The position numbers and the translations under genes are program-made. Below are positions 52,181 to 60,995 of a stretch of 64,000 bases of DNA, one piece after another. Under the pieces are notes generated by a model. It made no database searches. It saw nothing but the letters and a program-made list of their open reading frames with translations, and was not told where the DNA came from. How positions within the stretch are numbered: the stretch's first letter is position 1; each line of letters starts with the position of its first letter. The DNA is from Sphingopyxis sp. H073 (GTDB lineage: Bacteria > Pseudomonadota > Alphaproteobacteria > Sphingomonadales > Sphingomonadaceae): the NCBI RefSeq assembly GCF_001468395.1, contig NZ_LNSG01000014.1, positions 1 to 64,000 on the forward strand. The letters run 5' to 3'.

Positions 52181-53944
52181 TTATAGGCTCAAAATCTGAC
52201 GCACCTTATCGCCTAAACCGGCAAATCTATGGAAGGACGCCAAATCCTCCGATTTTGCCATCTTCTCAGTGAATCTCTTCTTCTCGGCGTTGTCGAACCT
52301 CAACGATTCTGAGCCGTCTGGGTCTATAATCCGCTTACAATGAGGAGATAGTAAATCCTCATCGAAAGCGTTTTCTATTCCCGCAGATGCTATTTTATTA
52401 TTCAAATTTCGCGGGATAACGTATTTGAAAAGCCCCTCGGTTTCCTCAAGATTTGCCACCTGCCTCTCTGCGTCACAATCCCATATGAACAGTATTTTTC
52501 TGTTAAGTCCGATTGCAGATATCAATTTGTAATAGTGAACGAGCTGCTCTTTGGAAGATTTGTCGTCCAATCTATCGATAAACTTTATATTATCCAATCC
52601 AGAAATATTAAAATATCTATTTAGTATTTTTCTGTTGCTACCTTCCGTAAATATAATGACCCTATCCCCTGAGAAACTAAGGGCCTCTAATCCTTCGTCA
52701 AATGTAGCAAATCCTTCTGTTAAAATTGATAAACCTTCATTTTTCGAAATTTTGACAATCTTTTTCTGCCTATTTCCTGCCTGAACTGAATGAAGCGCAC
52801 CCTCCGGAGCCAAGGCTACAGTCGTTGGAGAATGGGTTGCCATAATCACCTTTGTCCCTTTAGAAACGAAGGCGCGGCCTATGGCGTCTAGGAGGACCCT
52901 TATCATCGATGGGTGAAGAGATGCATCAACCTCACCTAAAAGTAAAACTTTCGGCAGCATAAATGACTCATTAGAGTAGTAAATACTTATGACGAGAGCC
53001 AATAAAACTTTTTCCCCTGACGAAAGGTTATCAAAATTACATATATCTCCAGATATTTTATTTCTTAGATTTGCGACAAAAGAGTATCCTTGGATGCTTT
53101 GAATTTTTATATGCTCCTCATCGGGAGTGGTAATTTCAAATCTAAACGCTTCTCGCGAAGCTGACATCTTTCCCATTTCATCGAGAAGTTTGTTTATTGG
53201 AACCCAAGGAGGTTGAAACTTTTTGCGGAAAATCGCTCTGCTCTTGGCCTTTGACGCGCTTCTCCCGGCTTCGAATTGGTTGTGGCACCAGTTAAATTCA
53301 TCAATTATAAATTTGGAAAATATTGTACTCAAAGAAAAACCAAGTATACTTCCAGAATTTTGAACCGGAGAAAACACCTCATAGAATGTTTCTTGATCGA
53401 TGACGTGGGGCGGTTTTGAACTTTTTTGGATTAGCGACCATATGGCTGGGTGCTGCGAACCTTTGGGAAGGCCGACCGTATCAGTAAGCCACAGCGTTAA
53501 TTTTTCTCGATATTCATTTACATGGGATTGGATGGCTTTTCCACGCGGCTTAAAATTCCAAAAATCTTCCACGGAGTTGTAAAAACTTGCGACGTCCGGA
53601 TAAGAAAACGTTGGTTTCCATGGAGAGGATAAAGATGCAAACAAGGTTTTTATCGGCGGAAGCCAATTTTGATGAAACTCTGTAAATCCCTGATTTGAAA
53701 GTTGCTGTATCTGATTAGGAACTTGCCCTTGGTTACTAGAAACGAAGAATGATTGGAAGTTGAAATACTGGATTTCGTCTGATCTGAAATTGTCTATTTG
53801 ACAATTTCCGCTGTCGATTGCTTGAAGAAGATGGGTTTTACCTGACCCATTTCTGCCGGTTAGGATCGTAAATTCAGGCAATTCCACAGAATCAAATTGG
53901 CGGATTGATATATGTTCGCCTACAAATTTTAGTTGCATTGGCAT
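52181..53944 (-). CDS. ATPase-TOPRIM (OLD-like) nuclease, putative defence protein
   Basis: A 587-aa protein fusing an SMC/ABC-type ATPase to a TOPRIM nuclease domain. Walker A GRNGSGKT is at 30-37, the signature NLSSGEK at 306-312, the H-loop ATHSPT near 369-374. The Walker B strand reads LLLGEVDASLHP (334-345), with Gly337 where Asp is usual; Glu338 remains. TOPRIM residues are E434 (IFTEGSNRK) and D489/D491 (WDCDAE), then GIENAF. OLD-family enzymes act in phage exclusion, alone or in Gabija-, PARIS- or retron-like systems. GC is far lower than in the flanks, so it is acquired. No partner gene is adjacent. Activity and role are inferred. Confidence 0.8.
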   Translation of the reverse strand: MPMQLKFVGEHISIRQFDSVELPEFTILTGRNGSGKTHLLQAIDSGNCQIDNFRSDEIQYFNFQSFFVSSNQGQVPNQIQQLSNQGFTEFHQNWLPPIKTLFASLSSPWKPTFSYPDVASFYNSVEDFWNFKPRGKAIQSHVNEYREKLTLWLTDTVGLPKGSQHPAIWSLIQKSSKPPHVIDQETFYEVFSPVQNSGSILGFSLSTIFSKFIIDEFNWCHNQFEAGRSASKAKSRAIFRKKFQPPWVPINKLLDEMGKMSASREAFRFEITTPDEEHIKIQSIQGYSFVANLRNKISGDICNFDNLSSGEKVLLALVISIYYSNESFMLPKVLLLGEVDASLHPSMIRVLLDAIGRAFVSKGTKVIMATHSPTTVALAPEGALHSVQAGNRQKKIVKISKNEGLSILTEGFATFDEGLEALSFSGDRVIIFTEGSNRKILNRYFNISGLDNIKFIDRLDDKSSKEQLVHYYKLISAIGLNRKILFIWDCDAERQVANLEETEGLFKYVIPRNLNNKIASAGIENAFDEDLLSPHCKRIIDPDGSESLRFDNAEKKRFTEKMAKSEDLASFHRFAGLGDKVRQILSL

Positions 53945-54109
53945 TCCCCCAGACCTGCGTCTTAATGCTCGCTAGCTTAGCGTAAAACTGTTGTTGCCAT
54001 AGTTCTTTTTGTCGGACTGTCGGTAGCGGTGGTGTTTACCAAACCCACGGATTCAAGGCGAAATGGAGAACGTGCCGTTCGGTACCGACACCATGCCACA
54101 CCCTCACCC

Positions 54110-54287
54110 ATGCGCGCCCGGAACCCCCTCACCATCACGGCCAAGCCGCCGCCGGAGGTTCAGGCGCAGATCGCCGCGCTGCCGCTTGGGCGATCCTTCG
54201 CGCGGCCCCGACCTCCTCCATGTCAAGCTCATCGCGCTATACGACCGGCACCATGTGCCGCCCGAGTGGCTGCCCGCGCGCCCCTGA
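54110..54287 (+). pseudogene. Decayed fragment, possibly 2'-5' RNA ligase-like
   Basis: Two frames carry consecutive protein-like pieces: NPLTITAKPPPEVQAQIAALP in one and DLLHVKLIALYD then VPPEWLPA in the next, with the switch near 54190-54205. LHVKL and the Pro-rich start faintly recall 2'-5' RNA ligase-type phosphoesterases. It is too short and broken to be active. The flanks (53945-54109) hold the upstream region of the ATPase-TOPRIM gene. The identity is tentative. Confidence 0.3.
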
Positions 54288-54618
54288 AACCTTGGTGCCG
54301 CGCCGGGCGGCTTCGCTGCGGCCCCACCGCAAGATGAGGCTTTCCTACATTATCCCGCCATGCTTCAAGCGGCCCGGAAAGCAGCATCCTTCCCTTTACG
54401 GCGCGCCATCCTTCCGCAGCGGCCCGGCAAGCGATCGCCATTGGGCTGAACTTTCCTGAACTTTGGATTCAGGGAGCGCGCCCTGCATCCCCGGAATCGG
54501 TGGCCGTCCGCGCCCGGTATCGCATGCGAAGGCGGAGCCACGTCAACGTGACCGGGCGGCGCGCAATAGCGCCGATCGCGGGAGATCGACGCCCGCGTCG
54601 CGGCTTATCGACTATGGA
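54288..54618. other. Intergenic stretch with no recognised gene
   Basis: High-GC sequence between the decayed fragment and tRNA-Cys. Short open frames here have no domain, signal peptide or ribosome-binding site. The tRNA transcript (minus strand) should end in this stretch; no clean terminator was identified. Confidence 0.5.
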
Positions 54619-54692
54619 TGGAGGCCCGAGCCGGAATCGAACCGGCGTATACGGATTTGCAGTCCGCTGCGTCACCACTCCGCCATCGGGCC
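54619..54692 (-). tRNA. tRNA-Cys (GCA)
   Basis: 74 nt including an encoded CCA. The acceptor stem pairs GGCCCGA with TCGGGCC, the T-arm is GCCGGTTCGATTCCGGC, and the anticodon loop is CTGCAAA with anticodon GCA. Its 3' end faces the low-GC ATPase-TOPRIM region, which begins about 670 bp away. Confidence 0.96.
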
Positions 54693-54844
54693 TCAGGCGC
54701 AGAATTGCGTGGAGACAGCGCCCCTAGCCGCTTTGTTTCGCAGTGGCAATCCGTTCGTTTCGCAATCTGCATCATCCGGCACGCGCATCGATGCGCACTT
54801 GGCTCCATCCCCTTTGCCCGCTATGCGCGGCGCGGCGGGGTCTT

Positions 54845-54874
54845 ATGGCTGTATTACTATTGCAATACAGCCAT
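54845..54874. promoter_or_regulatory. 11-bp inverted repeat upstream of methyltransferase-tolC
   Basis: ATGGCTGTATT and its exact complement AATACAGCCAT flank 8 bases. It lies 57 bp upstream of the methyltransferase start, a typical position for a TetR-like operator. The half-site TGTATT also appears in the dyad at 41112-41126. The rest of 54693-54930 shows no gene. Confidence 0.55.
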
Positions 54875-54930
54875 GCTTGGGCTAGAACCGCGCGATACAG
54901 GCTTGGGCCCAGGGAATCGGATAGAGACGG

Positions 54931-55593
54931 ATGGCAACGAAATTGAGCGAGACGGGTGCGGCCGCGATGCGCGCCGCGATGATCGACAGCCAGCTGCGCA
55001 CCAACGACGTCATCGACCCCGACGTCGTCGCCGCGATGGCCGCGGTGCCGCGCGAGGCGTTCGTGCCCGCCGCGCTTTCCGGCGTCGCCTATATGGACCG
55101 CGCGATCGCGCTCGGCGACGGCCGCGCGCTCAATCCGCCGCTCGTCACCGGCCGCCTGCTCGTCGAGGCGGCGGTGCGGCCCGGAATGCGCGTGCTGCTG
55201 GTCGGCGCCGCGACGGGCTATACCGCCGCGCTGCTCGCGAAGCTGGGCGCCGAGGTTCATGCCGTCGAGGAACGCGCCGACCTGATCGAGGCCGCGCGCG
55301 CCGCGGCGGGCGATCCGGCGATCGCCTGGACCCAAGGGCCGCTGGCCGCCGGCGCGCCGAAAGCCGCCCCCTTCGATCGCATCATCATCGAGGGCGCGGT
55401 CGAAACGCTGCCCGACGCGCTCGTCGCACAGCTCGCCGAGGGCGGGCGGATCGTCGCCGCGCGCCGCGATGGCAGCGTCTCGCGGCTCGTCCAGGGCGTG
55501 AAGGCGGGTGGCACCGTCGCGCTGCGCGCCTTCGCCGACATGGACGTCGCGCCGCTGCCCGGATTTGCCGCGCCCAAGGGCTTCCGGTTCTGA
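54931..55593 (+). CDS. Protein-L-isoaspartate O-methyltransferase family protein
   Basis: A 220-aa SAM-dependent methyltransferase of the Pcm family. MIDSQLRTNDVIDPDVVAAM and VPREAFVP at the N-terminus, GRLLVEAAVRPGMRVLLVGAATGYTA (SAM site, residues about 75-99) and FDRIIIEGAVE are typical. The SAM glycine motif reads VGAATGYTA rather than the common GTGSGY. This variety usually sits beside tolC in sphingomonads, as here, and may not repair isoaspartate. It lies 41 bp upstream of tolC and is probably co-transcribed. Confidence 0.85.
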   Translation: MATKLSETGAAAMRAAMIDSQLRTNDVIDPDVVAAMAAVPREAFVPAALSGVAYMDRAIALGDGRALNPPLVTGRLLVEAAVRPGMRVLLVGAATGYTAALLAKLGAEVHAVEERADLIEAARAAAGDPAIAWTQGPLAAGAPKAAPFDRIIIEGAVETLPDALVAQLAEGGRIVAARRDGSVSRLVQGVKAGGTVALRAFADMDVAPLPGFAAPKGFRF

Positions 55594-55634
55594 GCGTTGC
55601 CCGCCCCCTCCCCCGTTTCAGGCTGAACAAGACG

Positions 55635-57122
55635 ATGCATGACAAGATGACTATCGCAACCGGTCGCCGCGCCCGCTGGCTTGCCGGTCTCGCCTTCGGC
55701 GCGCTGGTCGCCGCATCGCCCGCGCACGCCGAAACGCTGCAGGGCGCGCTCGCCAAGGCCTATGAAAACAACCCGACCTTGACCGGCGCCCGCGCGGGGC
55801 AGCGCGCGAACGACGAGAATGTGCCGATCCAGAAGGCGGCCGGGCTGCCCTCGGTCGGCGCCAGCGTCGACTATCAGGAAAATCTGGTCGTCCCCGGCAA
55901 CAGCTTCTTCACCCCCGGCCGCTCGGTTTCGACCGGCGCGCAGCTGTCGGTCCCGCTCTATCAGGGCGGCGCGGTGCGCAACGCGGTGAAGGCCGCCAAA
56001 TATCGCGTCGAGGCGGGGCAGGCCGACCTCCGCGCGACCGAGGCGAGCATCTTCTCGCAGGTCGTCGGCGCCTATATGGACGTCATCCGCGACATCGCGA
56101 TCGTCCAATTGAACCAGAAGAATGTCTCGGTCCTCAGGACCAATTTGCAGGCGACGAGCGACCGGTTCGAGATCGGCGACCTGACGCGCACCGACGTCGC
56201 GCAGTCGCAGGCCCGCCTCGCGCTTGCCGAGGGCGACCTGCGCACCGCCGAATCGAACCTGATCCGCAGCCGCGAATCCTATATCCGCCTGGTCGGCGAC
56301 GCGCCGACCGACCTGCAGGCGCCGCCGGTGCTGCCGAACCTGCCGACGACGGCCGAGGAAGCGGTGGCGATCGCGCTCACCAACAATCCCGACATCGACG
56401 CCGCGAACCAGCGCCTCAGCGCCGCGCGCGCCGACATCGGCGCCGCGCGGGCGACCCGCGCGCCGAAGGTTTCGGCGACGGTCAGCGGCGGCTACAACAA
56501 TAACCTCAACTCGATCCCCGCCGGCAACACGACGTCGGACAATACGACGACGAGTACGATCGCCGGCGTGTCGATGACCCTGCCGATCTTCCAGGGCGGC
56601 CGCGCCTCGGCGCGCGTGCGCCAGGCGCAGGCGCAGACCAGCCAGGCGATCGAGAATTATGTCGCGGTCGAACGCGACGTGATCGCCCAGACGCGCGGCG
56701 CCTATGCCGCGTGGCAGGCGAACGAGCGGATCATCGCCGCGACCGAACAGGCGGTCGGCGCCAACGGCCTGTCGCTCGAGGGCGTCCGCGCCGAAAACAG
56801 CGTCGGCACCCGCTCGATCCTCGACATTCTGAATGCCGAACAGGAATATCTGAACACGCAGGTCCAGCTCGTCTCGGCACGGCGCAACAGCTACGTCGCC
56901 GCTTTCTCGGTCCTCGCCGCGATGGGCAAGGCCGAAGCGCGCGACCTCGGGATCGAAGGCGGCGCGCTCTATGACCCCGAGGTCAATTATCGCCGCGTGA
57001 AGGGCCAGCTCTGGGACTGGGCCGACGATCCGAAGCCGCAGCAGCAGGCAACCGACACCAGGACGGTTCCGGCCCCCGACGCCGGCGTCCCCGCCTATGT
57101 CGAAATGGGCCCGAAACAATAA
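55635..57122 (+). CDS. tolC: TolC family outer-membrane channel protein
   Basis: A 495-aa outer-membrane efflux channel for type I secretion or multidrug pumps. A signal peptide ends at SPAHAE. Two OEP repeats each carry long coiled helices: TLQGALAKAYENNPTLTGAR, VPLYQGGAVRN and, in the second half, TLPIFQGGRASARVRQAQAQ. ATG 55635 is used; a second ATG at 55647 is as likely. No inner-membrane pump gene is adjacent, so it probably serves several pumps. Confidence 0.93.
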   Translation: MHDKMTIATGRRARWLAGLAFGALVAASPAHAETLQGALAKAYENNPTLTGARAGQRANDENVPIQKAAGLPSVGASVDYQENLVVPGNSFFTPGRSVSTGAQLSVPLYQGGAVRNAVKAAKYRVEAGQADLRATEASIFSQVVGAYMDVIRDIAIVQLNQKNVSVLRTNLQATSDRFEIGDLTRTDVAQSQARLALAEGDLRTAESNLIRSRESYIRLVGDAPTDLQAPPVLPNLPTTAEEAVAIALTNNPDIDAANQRLSAARADIGAARATRAPKVSATVSGGYNNNLNSIPAGNTTSDNTTTSTIAGVSMTLPIFQGGRASARVRQAQAQTSQAIENYVAVERDVIAQTRGAYAAWQANERIIAATEQAVGANGLSLEGVRAENSVGTRSILDILNAEQEYLNTQVQLVSARRNSYVAAFSVLAAMGKAEARDLGIEGGALYDPEVNYRRVKGQLWDWADDPKPQQQATDTRTVPAPDAGVPAYVEMGPKQ

Positions 57123-57222
57123 GGCTTGGCAAAGGCCGCCCCCGGCCGGTAAGATGATGGTTAACCGCCTGGTAGGGCGACCCTGATATCGTGGGGCCCG
57201 GAATGGGCAAATGGGGGCAGTA

Positions 57223-57660
57223 ATGGGCGATCTGTCGCGGGAACCATCGATGGAAGACATCCTGTCGTCGATTCGGCGCGTCATCGCGCGCGACGAGGCT
57301 CCCGGTGCCCGCGCCCAGCGCGTCGCCGCCGCGAACGAGGATGTTCTCGACCTTCACGAAGGGGAAGCGCCAGATGATGCGATGGCCGATGCACCGCCCG
57401 TGATCCCGACCGAGGAAGAGCTGCTCTCGGCCGCCAGCGCCGATGCCACGCGCCAGTCGCTCGAAGCGCTGACCGCCGCGGTCGCGCCCGCGGTCACCGC
57501 CGCGATCCCGGCCGCCGCGACCGGCGGCCGCACGATGGAAGACGTGGTGATCGAGGCACTTCGTCCGATGCTGAAGGAATGGCTCGACGCCAACCTTCCG
57601 ACGATGGTCGAGGCGATGGTCGCCAAGGAAATCAGCCGGATCACCGGCAAGAAATTCTGA
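57223..57660 (+). CDS. PopZ-like protein (DUF2497)
   Basis: A 145-aa protein of the alphaproteobacterial PopZ/DUF2497 family, which forms polar assemblies that anchor chromosome origins and cell-cycle regulators. The N-terminal SREPSMEDILSSIRRVIARD and C-terminal VVIEALRPMLKEWLDANLP followed by VEAMVAKEISRI are its two hallmark helical parts. Between them is an Ala/Pro/Glu-rich disordered linker. ATG 57223 (MGDLSREP) with GGGGG upstream is chosen over 57211. A chromosome gene, smc, lies about 5.6 kb away. Confidence 0.88.
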   Translation: MGDLSREPSMEDILSSIRRVIARDEAPGARAQRVAAANEDVLDLHEGEAPDDAMADAPPVIPTEEELLSAASADATRQSLEALTAAVAPAVTAAIPAAATGGRTMEDVVIEALRPMLKEWLDANLPTMVEAMVAKEISRITGKKF

Positions 57661-57669
57661 TACTTATGC

Positions 57670-57798
57670 TCCTCCCTGCCGCAAAGCGGTGGGGAGGGGG
57701 ACCATCCGAAGGATGGTGGAGGGGCGGAAGCGCTGCGTTGTCGCCCCTCCGTCAGCGCTTCGCGCTGCCACCTCCCCATGGCTTCGCCACAGGGAGGA
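57670..57798. repeat. Complex GGGGAGGGGG repeat, copy 2
   Basis: Bounded by TCCTCCCTG and CAGGGAGGA, with internal arms GGTGGGGAGGGGGACC and GCCACCTCCCCATGG. The ATCC-GAA-GGAT hairpin in the middle replaces CTCGC-GAA-GCGAG of copy 1 (48677-48805). It lies between the convergent PopZ-like and nudC genes. Confidence 0.75.
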
Positions 57799-57800
57799 AG

Positions 57801-58670
57801 CTACCCCGCCCAATCCTCCAGCAAATAACGCGCGATCGCCAGCGGCGGCGGCGCCATGAAGCTCGCCCCCATCTCGCCGGAGAGCGCGGCCCGCACCTCG
57901 GCGCGGTCGACCCACATCGCCGCCTCGAGCTCGGTCGTATCGATCGTCAGCGCCGTATCATGCGCGACCGCGCGGCAGCCGATCATCAGCGACGAGGGGA
58001 AGGGCCAGGGCTGGCTCGCCACATACACCACGTCCGACACCTGGATCCCCGCCTCCTCGAACAATTCGCGCGCCACCGCCTCTTCGAGTGATTCGCCAGG
58101 CTCGACGAACCCCGCGAGCGCCGAGAAGAAGCCCGGCGGAAAGCCCGGCTGACGCCCGACGAGCACGCGGTCCTGATATTCGGCGAGCATGATCACCACG
58201 GGATCGACGCGCGGGAAATGCTCCGAACCGCAATTGTCGCACTTCCGCCCCCAGCCGCCCCGAAAAATCCCGGTCGGCGCCGCGCACACCGCGCAGAAAC
58301 CGTGCCGCGCGTGCCAGTCGACCAGGCTGCGGGCGCCGCCGTAAAGCGCCGCCTCCTCGGGCGACAGCAAGGGGATCAGCCGCATCACCGTCCGCGAGCG
58401 CGCGTCGATGCGCGTGCCGGGCGCGGGCGCGTGGACGAAGCGCGGCGCCCCGGCATCGTCGATCCCGAGCAACAGCAGCGCGCGCTCGTCGGCGGGGTCC
58501 AACGGTTCCCAGATCAACCCGCCCCGCTCGCCGGGGACCGGATCGATCCCGTCCATCGCGAGACAGGTCGCGCGCGGATCCTGCGTTGCCGCCGCAAACG
58601 CTTCCGCATCGGTACGCAGGCGATCGGCGCGGTCGAGCCGCGCTCCGGTGAAACCAAGCGGCAGCGGCAT
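57801..58670 (-). CDS. nudC: NADH pyrophosphatase (NudC)
   Basis: A 289-aa Nudix hydrolase that cleaves NADH to NMNH and AMP, and in E. coli removes NAD caps from RNA. The zinc ribbon CAVC...CDNC, the Nudix box GFVEPGESLEEAVARELFEE and the NudC-specific SQPWPFPSSLM are present. The start overlaps the stop codon of the serine hydrolase gene by one base (TGATG). It is the last gene of the mutY-hydrolase-nudC operon. Confidence 0.95.
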   Translation of the reverse strand: MPLPLGFTGARLDRADRLRTDAEAFAAATQDPRATCLAMDGIDPVPGERGGLIWEPLDPADERALLLLGIDDAGAPRFVHAPAPGTRIDARSRTVMRLIPLLSPEEAALYGGARSLVDWHARHGFCAVCAAPTGIFRGGWGRKCDNCGSEHFPRVDPVVIMLAEYQDRVLVGRQPGFPPGFFSALAGFVEPGESLEEAVARELFEEAGIQVSDVVYVASQPWPFPSSLMIGCRAVAHDTALTIDTTELEAAMWVDRAEVRAALSGEMGASFMAPPPLAIARYLLEDWAG

Positions 58671-59956
58671 CAGGCCATCACATCCTTGTAGAAATTCTTC
58701 CCGAAGTCGCGCTGGAAGGGCAGCGCCTCGGCGGGCATATATTGCGCATAGCCACCGACGCGGCAGCCGCGCTTGCGATCGACGAAGCCGATCGTTCCCG
58801 CCGCGCCGCCCCAGCCGAAAACGCCCTCGCCCGTCGGCGAGGTCGGCAGCGACACGCGCCCGCCCGCGCCGAACCCTTCGCCCTCGACGAAGCTGTTCTT
58901 TGTCGAGGCGCCCGCGGGCAACAGGTTCGACATCGCGAGCCTGGCGGTCTCGGGCTTCAGGATCCGCACGCCGTCCGTCTCGCCTTCGCCGAGCAGCATC
59001 GCGAGGAAGCGGTCATAGTCGCGCGCGGTCGAAACGAGCCCGCCGCCGCCATAAGGGATCGGCGGCTTGTCGAGATAGATCGAGCTCGTCGCGGGATCGA
59101 TCGGCAGCAAGGCGCCACCAAAGGGGGCATAGTTGGTCGAAAGCCGGCCGACGTCGGCCGCCGCGACCTGAAACCCCGTGCTCTTCATCCCCAGCGGATC
59201 GAACAGGCGCGTCTTCAGGAACAGGTCGAACGGCTGCCCCGATACGACCTCGATGACGCGGCCGAGCAGGTCGAGCCCGACCGAATAGCTCCACTGCGTG
59301 CCGGGTTCGTGTACAAGCGGCAGCTTGGCGAGCCGGTCGGCGAATTCGGCAAGGCTCGGCGCGGGCTTCGACGCCGGCAAGCCCGGAATCGGCAGGCGGC
59401 TGACCTGCCCGCCCAGAATCCCCTGCTCGTTATAGGCGTCGCGCAGCGGTCCCTTCTGGACGATCCCGTAACCGAGGCCCGCGGTATGCGTCAGCAGGTG
59501 GCGCACCGTGATCAGCGTCTTCGCATCGCGCACGTCGGTCAGCGAGCCGTCGGGGGTGTTCTGAACCTTCATCTTCGCAAAGGCGGGCAGGATGTCGGCG
59601 ATCGGCTGGTCGAGCTTGAGCTTGCCGTCCTCGATCAGGATCATCGCCGCGATGCCGGTGACCGGCTTGGTCATCGAATAGAGGCGCCAGATCGTGTCGC
59701 CGTCGACCGCCCGCGCCGAATCCATCGCCTGCGTGCCCGCGCCGAAGACGTCGAGCGCGCCCTGCCCCTTGCCGATCGCGGCGAGCGTCCCGGCGAGTTC
59801 GCGCCGGTCGACGAAGCCCTCGATAAAGGCCGCGGTCGCCGGATAGGCCGCACCGCCGTCGGCTTTCCACGCCAGCGCCGCGCCCGGCAGCATCAGCCCT
59901 GCGCCGCCCAGCGCGAAACCGCCCAGCAGCGCCCGGCGCGAAACCATCATGGTCAT
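58670..59956 (-). CDS. Serine hydrolase (beta-lactamase family, class C-like)
   Basis: A 428-aa penicillin-binding-protein-like esterase or peptidase. A Tat-type signal (SRRALLGGFALGGAGLML) precedes the domain. The catalytic SxxK is SMTK in LYSMTKPVTGIAAM, followed by a Tyr motif YSV and the late GWGGAAGT region in place of KTG. Such proteins are usually esterases rather than antibiotic-resistance enzymes. The start overlaps the mutY stop codon (ATGA). The substrate is unknown. Confidence 0.88.
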   Translation of the reverse strand: MTMMVSRRALLGGFALGGAGLMLPGAALAWKADGGAAYPATAAFIEGFVDRRELAGTLAAIGKGQGALDVFGAGTQAMDSARAVDGDTIWRLYSMTKPVTGIAAMILIEDGKLKLDQPIADILPAFAKMKVQNTPDGSLTDVRDAKTLITVRHLLTHTAGLGYGIVQKGPLRDAYNEQGILGGQVSRLPIPGLPASKPAPSLAEFADRLAKLPLVHEPGTQWSYSVGLDLLGRVIEVVSGQPFDLFLKTRLFDPLGMKSTGFQVAAADVGRLSTNYAPFGGALLPIDPATSSIYLDKPPIPYGGGGLVSTARDYDRFLAMLLGEGETDGVRILKPETARLAMSNLLPAGASTKNSFVEGEGFGAGGRVSLPTSPTGEGVFGWGGAAGTIGFVDRKRGCRVGGYAQYMPAEALPFQRDFGKNFYKDVMA

Positions 59957-60981
59957 GAAATTCTCTCCCGCATCTTGTCGGTCAGTTTGCGATAGAGCGT
60001 CGGCAATCCGGCCGCGTCAAGCGCCGAAAGCGGCCACCACTCGCCTTCCCCTGCGGCATCCTCGCTTTCGCGGGCAACGAGCGTCAGGCGAAGGTCGAAA
60101 TGGGTGAAACCATGATCGACCTGGACGATACCGGACTCGGCGGGCGGCACGTCGGTCCAGGCACCGCCGGGCAGCGCGCGCATTCCGCCGAGCATCCCCT
60201 TGTCGGGACGGCGGACGAGCCAGATGGCATCGTCGCGCTCGATCCAGTGCGCGACGCCATAGCGCTGCGGCTTCGCCTTTTTCGCGGGCTTGACCGGCAA
60301 GCGCTCGATATCGGCGCGGCCCCGCGCGCGGCAGTCGACCATGACCGGGCAGATGCCGCACGCGGGCGCGCGCGGCGTGCAGATCGTCGCGCCGAGGTCC
60401 ATCAGCGCCTGCGCGAAGTCGCCGGGCCGGTCGCCGGGAAGCAGCGGCGCCAGCTCGGCGCGAATCGCGCGCTTGGCAGCGGGAAGCGGGGTTTCAATGA
60501 GCCGGTGCCGGGCGATCACGCGTTCGATATTGGCGTCGATCACCACCGCCGGGCGCCCGAAGGCGATCGCGGCGACTGCCGCGGCCGTATAATCCCCGAC
60601 CCCCGGCAGCGCGCGCAGCCCCGTTTCGCTATCGGGAAAATGCCCGTCATGGTCGCGGGCGACGGCGCGCGCGCAGGCGAGCAGGTTGCGGGCGCGGGCG
60701 TAATAGCCGAGCCCCGCCCAGGCCGCCATCACGTCGGCGTCGTCGGCCGCCGCCAGATCGGCGACCGTCGGCCAGCGCGCGACAAAGCGCTCGAAATAGC
60801 CGGCGACCGCCGCGACCGTCGTCTGTTGCAGCATGATCTCGGCCATCCACACGCGGTACGGATCGGGCACCGCATCGCTCCCCGGCGGAATGCGCCACGG
60901 CAGCGCGCGCGCCGACCGGTCGTACCAGCCGAGCAAACGCGCGGCGAAACTGTCGATGCTGCCTGAAGTCTGGACGCTCAC
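59953..60981 (-). CDS. mutY: A/G-specific adenine DNA glycosylase
   Basis: Removes adenine mispaired with 8-oxoguanine; 342 aa from a GTG start at 60981. The catalytic Glu is in AEIMLQQTTV, the helix-hairpin-helix is LPGVGDYTAAAVAAI, and the catalytic Asp is in VIDANIERV. The iron-sulfur cluster has the C-x6-C-x2-C-x5-C spacing (CTPRAPACGICPVMVDC). A C-terminal Nudix-like domain reads the 8-oxoG strand. It is divergent from the DUF721 gene with only 14 bp between starts, so the promoters must overlap coding sequence. Confidence 0.96.
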   Translation of the reverse strand: MSVQTSGSIDSFAARLLGWYDRSARALPWRIPPGSDAVPDPYRVWMAEIMLQQTTVAAVAGYFERFVARWPTVADLAAADDADVMAAWAGLGYYARARNLLACARAVARDHDGHFPDSETGLRALPGVGDYTAAAVAAIAFGRPAVVIDANIERVIARHRLIETPLPAAKRAIRAELAPLLPGDRPGDFAQALMDLGATICTPRAPACGICPVMVDCRARGRADIERLPVKPAKKAKPQRYGVAHWIERDDAIWLVRRPDKGMLGGMRALPGGAWTDVPPAESGIVQVDHGFTHFDLRLTLVARESEDAAGEGEWWPLSALDAAGLPTLYRKLTDKMRERIS

Positions 60982-60995
60982 CCCCCGCCTATGGC

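Noticed and set aside
54463-54930. Open frames running through tRNA-Cys into the methyltransferase leader
   Set aside because: They translate the tRNA and repeats; no protein family or ribosome-binding site.
58670-59956. Antibiotic-resistance beta-lactamase
   Set aside because: It has the SxxK motif, but the KTG element is not evident and its operon with mutY and nudC points to a housekeeping esterase-type hydrolase.
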